DNA from: an uncultured Bacteroidales bacterium
GTDB taxonomy: Bacteria; Bacteroidota; Bacteroidia; Bacteroidales; F082
DNA length: 18,993 nt
NCBI GenBank assembly: GCA_937896505.1
Contig: CALBNP010000167.1
Span: 1-18,993 of the forward strand
Direction: 5' to 3'
This document shows, one piece after another, positions 1 to 6,347 of the stretch (position 1 is its first letter; the number at the start of each line of letters is the position of its first letter). A model generated the notes under the pieces. The model saw only the letters and a program-made list of their open reading frames with translations, did not search any database and was not told where the DNA came from. The translations under genes and the position numbers were made by a program.

Positions 1-281
1 GCTCATTGCTGGGCTACGGCGTGAAGAAACTCTTCGACCAAGGCGTTACCGGCGCGATGGTGACGACCAACCCGAAGGGCGAAATCCTGCCGCTATACCT
101 GAAAGATGTGGAAGACGAAAACGGCAAGATCAAGCCGCGTCTCGTCAACCTGAACGGTCCGAAGGCCGAACTGATTTTCAACGATGGCTTGCAGTACATT
201 TCACCATATGATTACATTCAGGCCAAGGATTATCTGCCAACGCCCGAAGATTACGATTTCAAGAAGATTTTGAAATGGTGA
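1..281 (+). CDS. C-terminal fragment, possibly 6-phosphofructokinase family
   Basis: This is the 3' end of a gene that enters from the left edge in an open frame (codons from base 3) and stops at TGA 279-281. About 93 residues are visible. The pattern GYGVKKL..GVTGAMVT, then a short strand-rich stretch, then LKDVED..GKIKPRLVN and a tail with YISPYDY, resembles the C-terminal part of pyrophosphate- or ATP-dependent phosphofructokinases, where a GxTGxMVT segment precedes a VAN/EDV...P-type loop. If so, the intact enzyme would phosphorylate fructose-6-phosphate in cytoplasmic glycolysis. The catalytic motifs lie upstream of the window, so the assignment is from weak similarity only. No promoter is visible. 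A strong hairpin follows 33 bases after the stop. It could instead be another Rossmann-like or unknown protein. Confidence 0.4.
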   Translation, partial: SLLGYGVKKLFDQGVTGAMVTTNPKGEILPLYLKDVEDENGKIKPRLVNLNGPKAELIFNDGLQYISPYDYIQAKDYLPTPEDYDFKKILKW

Positions 282-579
282 TTTTCACAGTCTAAATCCT
301 AATCGTTCTGCATTCCCTACGTTCTTGGTAAAATATTCCATTTGCCAAGAACGTAGAGGATCTTTATTCCAACATCCGTTGTTGAAAAAACACGAAACCT
401 TTTAATTTAAAGCAACTGCATCCTATTTCGGAAACATCGTTTTTCCACTGTGTCGCAACTTGTTGGGCACTCAAACACCGATAACCCAACCAACGATATT
501 CGAAGCCATATTCTAGTGGGAAAACGAAATCCATTTATGAGATTTACATTTACTTCTTTTGACAATAACAAATTATCAT
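282..579. other. Non-coding stretch before the divIC-like operon
   Basis: No credible gene is seen between the end of the truncated first gene and the promoter at 580. The only clear structure is the hairpin at 314-360. A frame open from 450 continues into the next gene, but its upstream part has no domain-like content and lies before the predicted transcription start, so it is treated as leader. Confidence 0.6.
314..360. repeat. Strong stem-loop (12-bp perfect core arms)
   Basis: The arms CTACGTTCTTGG (317-328) and CCAAGAACGTAG (345-356) are perfectly complementary. The stem extends inward by a T-G pair and three A-T pairs, and outward by TCC/GGA (314-316 with 358-360) around a bulged A at 357. 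There is no T-run on either side, so it is not a classical intrinsic terminator. It may stabilise the 3' end of the upstream transcript or be a REP-like element. Confidence 0.6.
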
Positions 580-587
580 TATTTTTG
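558..587 (+). promoter_or_regulatory. Bacteroidetes-type promoter for the divIC-like operon
   Basis: A TATTTTTG box at 580-587 matches the TAnnTTTG -7 element of the Bacteroidetes primary sigma factor. A TTTG lies at 558-561, 18 bases upstream, as the -33 element. Transcription would begin near 594, giving a leader of about 25 bases before GTG 618. This supports the GTG start over upstream in-frame ATGs. Confidence 0.5.
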
Positions 588-617
588 CAGCAGCGTAATT
601 TCAAAAAAACAAACATC

Positions 618-914
618 GTGACATTTAAAGATATTCTTAAAAAACTTAATAACCGTTATGTTTACATCGCCATTGTATTCTTGGCCATTTTTCTTTTCAT
701 TGACCAATTCAATGTTTTTGAGCAACATAGGCTAAAAATGACCCTAAAAGACCAAAAACAGCAAATCGAGTTCTACAAGCAAGAAATTGCCAACGAAAAA
801 CAGCTTCTCGAAGACTTGCAAAACGACACCGCAACCATGGAACGCGTTGCTCGCGAGAATTACATGATGAAACGCGACAACGAAGTGATTTATCTCATCG
901 AAACGCAAAAATGA
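618..914 (+). CDS. DivIC/FtsB-like septum formation initiator
   Basis: This gene encodes a 98-residue bitopic membrane protein. A short basic cytoplasmic N-terminus is followed by one hydrophobic segment (about residues 14-30). A charged, heptad-like coiled coil (about 35-75) comes next, containing KDQKQQIEFYKQEI, and then the tail RVARENYMMKRDNEVIYLIE. The tail matches the E/AREYGMxxxxExVY pattern of the DivIC/FtsB family. In that family the protein pairs with FtsL and FtsQ/DivIB in the periplasm to license septal peptidoglycan synthesis. The GTG start is chosen because it lies just after the promoter box at 580-587 and gives the usual ~100-residue length. An in-frame ATG at 537 would add an unrelated tail. 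The stop overlaps the next gene start (ATGA, 911-914), indicating translational coupling. Confidence 0.8.
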   Translation: MTFKDILKKLNNRYVYIAIVFLAIFLFIDQFNVFEQHRLKMTLKDQKQQIEFYKQEIANEKQLLEDLQNDTATMERVARENYMMKRDNEVIYLIETQK

Positions 915-3379
915 AATGTCAGGCCATACAGCGGATTTCGGCAATTCTCATTTGCCTACTGTCGTTTTCGACACTTTCTTTTTCGCAGAACTACACCATT
1001 TCTGGAAAAGTCAGAGACGAGCATAACCGTCAGCCCTTGGCTTTCGTCAATATCGTTATCAACAATGGCTCGTATGGCGGCATGAGCGACATTGATGGCC
1101 GCTACAGCATCACATCGCCCGAAGCCATCAAGAGCATACGCTTTTCGTATATCGGCTACGAGGCCAAGGTCATCGGAGACCTCAACGGGCAAAACAAGTT
1201 GAATGTCAGCCTCATGCCTATCAGCATCGAGTTGCAGGAAGTAACCGTTGAGGCTGGCGAGAATCCCGCACACCGCATCATCGACAATGTGATGGCACAC
1301 CGTTTGGAAAACAATCCAGCGAGTTTGCACTCCTATTCCTATAAGATCTACGATAAGATGGTGTTTACCATCGACAGCAGCATGTTCGAAGCCGCCAAAA
1401 TCACCGACACGATTCCGGATTCCGACCTAAGCTTCTTCGATAGCATACTGAGGAACAACGACTTGATGGTCATGGAAACCTCCTCAGAAGTGAAGTTCCT
1501 CAATCCCGACAACCTTCGCATCGACGTGCTCGGCACCAAGATTTCGGGCATGAAAGACCCGGCCTTCATGTATTTGGTCAACGAAATGCAGACCGTAAGC
1601 TTCTATGAAGATTACGTGAAAATAATTGGCACGAACTACATCAACCCACTAAGCCTCAATTCCAAAAGCAAATACTACTTTAACATCGAGTCAGCCACAC
1701 CCATCAACGACGGCGACACCCTTTTCACCATCAGTTTCCATCCCCACAAGGATGCCAGATTTGAAGCCCTTACAGGCGTACTCAACATCAATTCCGAGCA
1801 ATGGGCAGTGCAAAGCGTGAAAGCCCAACCTTCCGAAAAATCTGGTTTCTTCGAGCCTACCATTCAGCAACTTTACCAGAAAATCGATGGTCAATGGTTT
1901 CCTAAGCAGTTTAACATCAACCTATTGGCACCGACAGCAGTAGTACCATTAGACGGCAACTCTTTCCCGTTGGTCGCCATCGGCAAAAGCTACCTTACCG
2001 ACATCAAGATCAACCCAGAAGTCAAAAAGCGCGAGTTCTCAGAAGTGATGATCAACGTTGACGAAAACGCCGGTTTTCGCGACGAGCAGTTCTGGTCGCA
2101 CCAGCGCATCGATTCGCTCAACCAACGTACACAAGCCACCTACGCCTTCATGGACTCAATCACCCAAGGCAACGACATTTTCGACCGTGTTCTCGGTGCC
2201 ACCAGCGAACTGGCGCAAAATGGCACCTTCCCTATTGGCAAGATCAGCCTCGATTTGGGAAGAATCATACGCTATTCGCAACAAAAAGGATGGTATTTCG
2301 GTTTGGGTGTCTTCACCAACAGTCATCTATCTCGTGTCATACAGCTCAACGCCTTTGGCGGCTATTGGATCCGTATGCGAGGCTGGGACTACGGCGGTAG
2401 CACCGTTTTCACGCTGAACAGACAAAGGCAAATGCTTCTCCGCCTAAACTTCTACAACCGTTCGGAAGCCATCGGCGAATTTCACGGGATGCAAGAATCA
2501 TACAATCTCCTCGGTCAGTCGGACTATCGTTTCACTTTCTACGAAAACATCAGCGTCAGGCAAGTGGCTTACGAAGTCGCCTACGAGACTCGTTTCGCAC
2601 GCTATTTCAAGGCCTTTGTCACTTTAGGAAGGTATCACAACTCCTATTGGGAACAATTCTACATCTACCCTGAAGATGTAAAAAACGAAGCAATATACAC
2701 TACTGGAGAAGTGAAATTGCGCTTTGCCTTCAACGAAAAATTCATCAGCGACACAAAAGGACTCCGCAGCCTCGGCACCAACGCGCCCATCGTCTGGTTC
2801 TCCTACAAACACTGTTTCAAAGGCTTGCTTGGCAGCGCAGACAATTTCGACCGTTTCAAGCTCCAAATCGAGAAGAACTTCTACACACACACATTAGGCA
2901 TCACCCAAGTCATGCTTCAAGCTGGCTATGCCACCGAAACCTGCCCTGTGATGGAAACCTTCAGCCCTATCGGCTCCAAGGTTAAGTTTGGCCTTTATTC
3001 TCCTGGCAGTTTCAGCACCATGTACGAAAACGAGTTTTTCTGCGACCGTTACGCTGCCCTATTCCTCAGTCATAACTTCAGCGGCTTGCTTTGGAGTCCA
3101 AAAACCAAGTTCTTCAAGCCCGAGCTCACCATTGCCACCAACCTTGCATGGGGCGATATGCGACGCAACGGCAACCAACCCATCAACAATTTCAAGACAG
3201 GAAAAACCGCCAATCCAATGAACAAGGGATTCTTTGAAAGTGGAATCGTTGTCAATGGATTGCTATCTACACCAATAGCCAAAATCGGAGCTGGTGTGTT
3301 TTACCGCTATGGCCATTACGCATTCCCTAAGACTTGGGACAACTTCGCGTTGAAAATCAGTGCCACCATAAGCCTTTAA
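911..3379 (+). CDS. DUF5686 outer-membrane protein with carboxypeptidase-regulatory-like domain
   Basis: This is an 822-residue exported protein. A Sec signal peptide (basic start, hydrophobic stretch, cleavage near FSQ at about residue 26) is followed by a carboxypeptidase-D regulatory-like domain (about 28-115; ISGKVRD, then SDIDGRYSI and FSYIGYEAKV). The remainder is the DUF5686 region. From about residue 450 it becomes a run of alternating aromatic/hydrophobic strands typical of an outer-membrane barrel, ending in ALKISATISL. No TonB plug is apparent, so it is not a SusC transporter. DUF5686 proteins are widespread in Bacteroidetes and their function is unknown to me. The start overlaps the divIC-like stop as ATGA, and the stop overlaps apbE as TAATG, so it is the middle gene of a coupled operon. 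Confidence 0.85.
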   Translation: MKCQAIQRISAILICLLSFSTLSFSQNYTISGKVRDEHNRQPLAFVNIVINNGSYGGMSDIDGRYSITSPEAIKSIRFSYIGYEAKVIGDLNGQNKLNVSLMPISIELQEVTVEAGENPAHRIIDNVMAHRLENNPASLHSYSYKIYDKMVFTIDSSMFEAAKITDTIPDSDLSFFDSILRNNDLMVMETSSEVKFLNPDNLRIDVLGTKISGMKDPAFMYLVNEMQTVSFYEDYVKIIGTNYINPLSLNSKSKYYFNIESATPINDGDTLFTISFHPHKDARFEALTGVLNINSEQWAVQSVKAQPSEKSGFFEPTIQQLYQKIDGQWFPKQFNINLLAPTAVVPLDGNSFPLVAIGKSYLTDIKINPEVKKREFSEVMINVDENAGFRDEQFWSHQRIDSLNQRTQATYAFMDSITQGNDIFDRVLGATSELAQNGTFPIGKISLDLGRIIRYSQQKGWYFGLGVFTNSHLSRVIQLNAFGGYWIRMRGWDYGGSTVFTLNRQRQMLLRLNFYNRSEAIGEFHGMQESYNLLGQSDYRFTFYENISVRQVAYEVAYETRFARYFKAFVTLGRYHNSYWEQFYIYPEDVKNEAIYTTGEVKLRFAFNEKFISDTKGLRSLGTNAPIVWFSYKHCFKGLLGSADNFDRFKLQIEKNFYTHTLGITQVMLQAGYATETCPVMETFSPIGSKVKFGLYSPGSFSTMYENEFFCDRYAALFLSHNFSGLLWSPKTKFFKPELTIATNLAWGDMRRNGNQPINNFKTGKTANPMNKGFFESGIVVNGLLSTPIAKIGAGVFYRYGHYAFPKTWDNFALKISATISL

Positions 3380-4371
3380 TGATGAAAAAAATACTCTATC
3401 TGTTTTCTTTCCTCGCCGTCGCAACGGCATGTACGCCACCTCAGAAAACCGTCATCCAAGGCCTTGCACAAGGGTCGTATTACGCCATCAGCTACTACGA
3501 CAGTCTGAACCGCAATTTCCAACACGAAATCGACTCCATCTTCGATGCCGTTGACCGCTCGGTTTCGCTTTGGAACGAAAACTCTACCATCTCGAAAGTC
3601 AACCGCAACGAGAACGTGGAACTCGATGCGATTTTCATCGACAACTTCAACATCGCCCTGCAAGCCGCCGAACTATCAAACGGTTATTTCGACCCAACCA
3701 TCTCACCCTTGGTGGCCGCTTGGGGCTTCAGCTACAAGAACGGCGACAGCATCACGCCGCAACTCACCGACAGCCTCAAGGCCTTGGTCGATTATAGGAA
3801 AATCAAGATTGAAGACGGCAAGGTGGTGAAGGAAAATCCGCTGATGTCGTTAGATTTCAACGCCATAGCACAAGGCTACACTTCCGACCTCATTGCAAGT
3901 TTTCTCAGTTCTAAAGGCATTCACAATTTCCTCATTGACACGGGAGGCGAAATCATGGGACGAGGAAGCAAGCCCGATGGCTCGGATTGGGTTGTAGGCA
4001 TTGAGAAACCCGCAGCCAACTGGGACTCGGAACGCGTAGTGCAGGAACGCCTCTTTCTGCGCGACAAAGGCTTGGTGACTTCTGGCAGCACCCGAAAATA
4101 TGTGGAACGCAACGGCAAACGCTATTCGCACTGCATTGACCCGACGACAGGCTATCCCGTCGAGCACAACGTGCTGAGTGTTACCGTCATCGCCGAGAAC
4201 TCCGTCTGGGCCGACGCCTTGGCCAGCATCTGCATGGTGATGGGCTTGGAGAAATCGCTCGAAATCATCAACGCCCGCGAAGGCACCGAAGCCTACTACA
4301 TCTTCGTTAACGACAAAGGCGAATTGAAGACCTTTGCGACGAAAGAATTTCAACGACTAATCTTGGAATAA
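3379..4371 (+). CDS. apbE: FAD:protein FMN transferase (ApbE), lipoprotein
   Basis: ApbE transfers FMN from FAD onto a Thr/Ser of target proteins such as Na+-NQR/Rnf subunits, with Mg2+, on the periplasmic face of the inner membrane. The 330-residue product starts with a lipoprotein-type signal (MMKKILYLF..., ATAC with Cys18). Family landmarks follow: LDFNAIAQGYTSDLI, DTGGEIMGRG (Asp187, Glu191), TSGSTRKY, HCIDPTTGYP (His251, Asp254) and WADALASICMVMG (Asp279, a metal-ligand position). The usual TADALAT motif reads WADALAS here, with Ser for Thr. ATG 3379 is chosen because it overlaps the previous stop (TAATG) and gives a clean signal peptide. A start at 3334 would add a non-signal tail. No target flavoprotein is in the window. 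Transcription ends at the hairpin at 4381-4417. Confidence 0.93.
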   Translation: MMKKILYLFSFLAVATACTPPQKTVIQGLAQGSYYAISYYDSLNRNFQHEIDSIFDAVDRSVSLWNENSTISKVNRNENVELDAIFIDNFNIALQAAELSNGYFDPTISPLVAAWGFSYKNGDSITPQLTDSLKALVDYRKIKIEDGKVVKENPLMSLDFNAIAQGYTSDLIASFLSSKGIHNFLIDTGGEIMGRGSKPDGSDWVVGIEKPAANWDSERVVQERLFLRDKGLVTSGSTRKYVERNGKRYSHCIDPTTGYPVEHNVLSVTVIAENSVWADALASICMVMGLEKSLEIINAREGTEAYYIFVNDKGELKTFATKEFQRLILE

Positions 4372-4380
4372 GGTTAATAA

Positions 4381-4417
4381 ACAAAAAAAGCCAAATCATC
4401 ACGACTTGGCTTTTTTG
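4381..4417. terminator. Bidirectional intrinsic terminator between apbE and tRNA-Lys
   Basis: AAAAAAGCCAA (from 4385) and TTGGCTTTTTT (4406-4416) are complementary around a short loop, with one internal mismatch. There is a T-run on the + strand and, through the A-run, on the - strand. It sits 9 bases after the apbE stop and directly beyond the 3' end of tRNA-Lys, so it can serve both convergent transcripts. Confidence 0.85.
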
Positions 4418-4490
4418 TACTCCCGCAGGGGGTCGAACCCTGGACACCCTGATTAAGAGTCAGGTGCTCTACCAACTGAGCTACGGAAGC
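4418..4490 (-). tRNA. tRNA-Lys (anticodon CTT)
   Basis: The reverse strand folds into a full cloverleaf of 73 bases including the discriminator A. The acceptor is GCTTCCG/CGGGAGT, with G-T wobbles at pairs 1-72 and 4-69. The D arm is GCTC/GAGC, the anticodon stem is CCTGA/TCAGG with loop CTCTTAA, the variable loop is 5 bases, and the T arm is CAGGG-TTCGACC-CCCTG. Anticodon CTT reads AAG (Lys). CCA is not encoded. A TACTTTTG promoter box lies 40 bases upstream of the mature 5' end. Confidence 0.95.
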
Positions 4491-4529
4491 ATCTCATTTG
4501 TTTGCATCGAATCTTTCGATTTGCGGGTG

Positions 4530-4537
4530 CAAAAGTA
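4530..4537 (-). promoter_or_regulatory. -7 box for tRNA-Lys
   Basis: The minus strand reads TACTTTTG, matching TAnnTTTG. The same eight bases occur upstream of tRNA-Ala (13175-13182), so the two stable-RNA genes share a promoter form. No convincing -33 TTTG is seen. Confidence 0.5.
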
Positions 4538-4634
4538 CAACCTTTTTTGATACCGACAATGATTTTTTTTGATTTTTTTGATTTTTATCATTAAGCAACA
4601 ATTAATCAAATAATTATGAGTCAGCTTTGTTTAG

Positions 4635-4695
4635 GTGAAACAAATAACAATGTCATTTCGACCGCAGGGAAGAAATCTATTGTTATTTGTTTCAC
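4635..4695. repeat. 17-bp perfect inverted repeat with REP-like loop
   Basis: The arms GTGAAACAAATAACAAT (4635-4651) and ATTGTTATTTGTTTCAC (4679-4695) are exact complements around a 27-base centre containing TCATTTCGACCGCAGGGA. That centre resembles the TCATTTCGA..GAAATCT intergenic repeats common in Bacteroidetes genomes. It may be a REP or miniature element. Mobility is inferred, not shown. Confidence 0.6.
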
Positions 4696-4737
4696 TCAAA
4701 AAAAGGCAATAATATACTTTTATGCCCACAAATAGAG

Positions 4738-4759
4738 ATTCCCGTCTGGCGACGGGAAT
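4738..4759. repeat. REP-like hairpin A
   Basis: ATTCCCGTC (4738-4746) and GACGGGAAT (4751-4759) form a 9-bp stem with a TGGC loop. It shares its ATTCCCG stem with the hairpin at 4886-4910, differing by one compensated base pair (T-A to A-T). Confidence 0.6.
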
Positions 4760-4885
4760 GGAGACCGTGGATTAAAAGAACGAGCGGCGGCGACCAGTTT
4801 TCAACTAAACGCAAACATCAACCGCCGCCACCCTTATGATAACTCCCGCGATTTCCATTATCTCACTTCGTATCGATGAATCCTT

Positions 4886-4910
4886 GATTTCCCGACCTCG
4901 GTCGGGAATC
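4886..4910. repeat. REP-like hairpin B
   Basis: GATTTCCCGAC (4886-4896) pairs with GTCGGGAATC (4901-4910) apart from one bulged T. It is a second copy of the stem type seen at 4738-4759. Confidence 0.6.
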
Positions 4911-5078
4911 CATATCAACTTGATTTACACCATTATCAATGTATGATAAACCACTATGGGTCAAATTGTATATTATTGCCCAAAAAAAACTATAGATACC
5001 TTCCTTCGTCGGTATGACATAGGCTTTTTTTCAAAAATCAAAACAGACACTGAGATGTTTCCAACAATCGTCCATCTT

Positions 5079-5152
5079 GTAGAGACGTGCCATGGCGCGT
5101 CTTCTTTGTTTCGCCACGCAACGATATGAGACGCGCCATGGCGCGTCTCTAC
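5079..5152. repeat. REP pair, CCATGG-centred (BIME-like)
   Basis: Two palindromes flank a 25-base spacer: AGACGTGCCATGGCGCGTCT (5083-5102) and GAGACGCGCCATGGCGCGTC(TC) (5128-5149). GTAGAGAC at the left end (5079) and GTCTCTAC at the right end (5152) make the whole unit inverted. The same GTAGAGACGCG frame with a different centre recurs at 12953-13018 and in half form at 13341-13365. The right end overlaps the stop codon of the small gene on the minus strand. Confidence 0.8.
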
Positions 5153-5337
5153 CTGTTTTTGTTTGGGCAATGCCGACATGCCTCGCCACCTTTCCCGCCA
5201 CAAAGGCAATGTGCCGAGCCTTCATTCTCGCAATGCCGTTCAAACTTGCCATCCTTTTTCACAAACATCTTGATACCGATGCCTACAAAAGCAATGGCTA
5301 TAATAATTAAGGTAACGAAAAACAGAGGCCAAAACAT
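5149..5337 (-). CDS. Small single-pass membrane protein with cysteine-rich tail
   Basis: The gene encodes 62 residues: one hydrophobic segment (about 5-24), then KMFVKKDGKFERHC and a tail with five cysteines (36, 44, 46, 54, 57) and histidines at 35, 43 and 56. These are arranged as HC..HCLCGGKGGEACRHC, which suggests metal or disulfide chemistry. I recognise the general layout of short Bacteroidetes 'membrane or secreted' proteins (TM plus KDGKF) but know of no function. The start at 5337 is chosen because a TATTTTTG box lies 17 bases upstream (5355-5362); an upstream ATG at 5415 would precede that box. The TAG stop is the TAG of the GTAGAGAC end of the REP element, so the original 3' end may have been altered by the repeat. 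It diverges from aqpZ. Confidence 0.6.
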   Translation of the reverse strand: MFWPLFFVTLIIIAIAFVGIGIKMFVKKDGKFERHCENEGSAHCLCGGKGGEACRHCPNKNR

Positions 5338-5354
5338 AACTCTAACTTTTTCTG

Positions 5355-5362
5355 CAAAAATA
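5355..5362 (-). promoter_or_regulatory. -7 box for the small membrane protein
   Basis: The minus strand reads TATTTTTG, identical to the box at 580-587. A good -33 TTTG is not seen at the expected distance. The position favours the ATG at 5337 as start. Confidence 0.45.
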
Positions 5363-5382
5363 GCTTTTTCTTGCATATCCAC

Positions 5383-5412
5383 TTGGAGCGTGACATTTAT
5401 TTTGTACATTTG
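5383..5412 (+). promoter_or_regulatory. Promoter for aqpZ
   Basis: TACATTTG at 5405-5412 matches TAnnTTTG, with TTGG at 5383-5386 as a possible -33 element 18 bases upstream. Transcription would start near 5419, leaving an A/T-rich leader of about 80 bases before ATG 5499. Confidence 0.5.
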
Positions 5413-5498
5413 CATGGTCTCAACGACAATAGTTTTATCAAACTAGTTATAGGAAAGCAAAATAATTCAATAATTAACTAACTTAAAATTAAACGGTT

Positions 5499-6224
5499 AT
5501 GAAGACTTGTAACAAATTCTTCGCCGAATTGTTCGGCACATTCGTTCTCGTTCTCGGCGGTTGCGGCACAGCCTTGTTTGGCCATGCCGGCTTCGTCGGC
5601 GTTTCAATCGCTTTCGGTCTGACCGTTGTCGCTATGGCTTACGGTATCGGCCACATCTCAGGTGCTCACCTTAATCCTGCTGTCAGCTTCGGCGTTTTCG
5701 TCAATGGCCGCATGAGTTTCAAGGAAATGCTCACCTACTGGGTTGCCCAATTCGTTGGCGCTATCATCGCTGGCGCTATCCTGCTTTGCATCTGGAATGC
5801 TACTGGCGCTGGTGCTACTGGCGTTTTCGCTTCTAACGGTTTTGGCGCTGAATTCCAAGCTGCTACCGGCAATGCTGACTATCAAGCCATCAGCTGCGGC
5901 GGTGCCTTTTTGGTTGAAGCCCTCCTGACCTTCGTCTTCTTGATGGTCATCCTTGGCGTTACCGACAGCCGTCACGAAAACGGCAAGTTCGCTGGCCTCG
6001 CCATCGGTCTCACCCTCACCCTCATCCACCTCGTCAGCATCCCGTTGACCAACACTTCAGTCAACCCTGCCCGTTCACTCGGCGTTGCTCTCTTCTCGAA
6101 CTGCGAAAGTTGGAGCGCTATGGGTCAAGTGTGGCTCTTCATCGTGGCTCCTCTCGTAGGTGCTGCTCTCGCTGGCCTTGCCTACAAAGCCATCACATGC
6201 GAATGCAAGAAGTGCGAAAAGTAA
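5499..6224 (+). CDS. aqpZ: Aquaporin Z (MIP family water channel)
   Basis: This 241-residue inner-membrane channel has six hydrophobic helices and the two half-helix NPA motifs HLNPAVS (Asn59-Ala61) and SVNPARS (Asn189-Ala191). The aromatic/arginine selectivity positions match water-specific AqpZ rather than glycerol facilitators: Phe39 (AFGLTV), His177 (LIHLVSIP), Thr186 and Arg192. The GHISGAHLNPAVS and ASNGFGAE segments are also AqpZ-like. An extra C-terminal tail CECKKCEK carries three cysteines, which the E. coli protein lacks; its purpose is unclear. It has its own promoter (5405-5412) and a hairpin after the stop. The divergent neighbour is also a cysteine-tailed membrane protein, and a functional link is possible but unsupported. 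Confidence 0.95.
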   Translation: MKTCNKFFAELFGTFVLVLGGCGTALFGHAGFVGVSIAFGLTVVAMAYGIGHISGAHLNPAVSFGVFVNGRMSFKEMLTYWVAQFVGAIIAGAILLCIWNATGAGATGVFASNGFGAEFQAATGNADYQAISCGGAFLVEALLTFVFLMVILGVTDSRHENGKFAGLAIGLTLTLIHLVSIPLTNTSVNPARSLGVALFSNCESWSAMGQVWLFIVAPLVGAALAGLAYKAITCECKKCEK

Positions 6225-6245
6225 TTTCAACACCTAAAATAAACG

Positions 6246-6277
6246 GAAGCCTCGTGTCGCAAGATGCGGGGCTTTCT
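6246..6277 (+). terminator. Probable terminator after aqpZ
   Basis: AAGCCTCG (6247-6254) pairs with CGGGGCTT (6267-6274) through one T-G wobble and is followed by TTCTTG. The T-run is short, so some readthrough into hemW is possible. No consensus -7 box is visible directly before hemW. Confidence 0.5.
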
Positions 6278-6347
6278 TGAATATGACAAACAGCGAATTG
6301 TAAAGGGTGAAAGTTTAACCCATTACCATTCACCCAACACCCCAAAA

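Larger units (their letters stand above)
4491..5078. other. Long non-coding region with several palindromes
   Basis: No frame here has protein-like composition, and open frames are shadows of repeats. Besides the tRNA promoter, the region holds a 17-bp inverted repeat (4635-4695) and two hairpins with near-identical CCCG-rich arms (4738-4759, 4886-4910). GC-rich complementary patches, GCGGCGG near 4784 and CCGCCGCC near 4822, are also present. Together with the element at 5079-5152 it reads as a REP-like island. Confidence 0.55.

Noticed and set aside
450..617. Longer N-terminus for the DivIC-like protein
   Set aside because: The segment precedes the TATTTTTG promoter box and has no similarity to the family, which is usually about 100 residues.
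3850..4353. Minus-strand open frame opposite apbE
   Set aside because: It lies within the conserved ApbE coding region. Its existence follows from the codon bias of the real gene.
4973..5252. Two overlapping minus-strand open frames of 70-80 codons
   Set aside because: They are built from the REP palindromes (the repeated MARH/RDAP-type translations come from the GAGACGCGCC repeat) and do not look like proteins.
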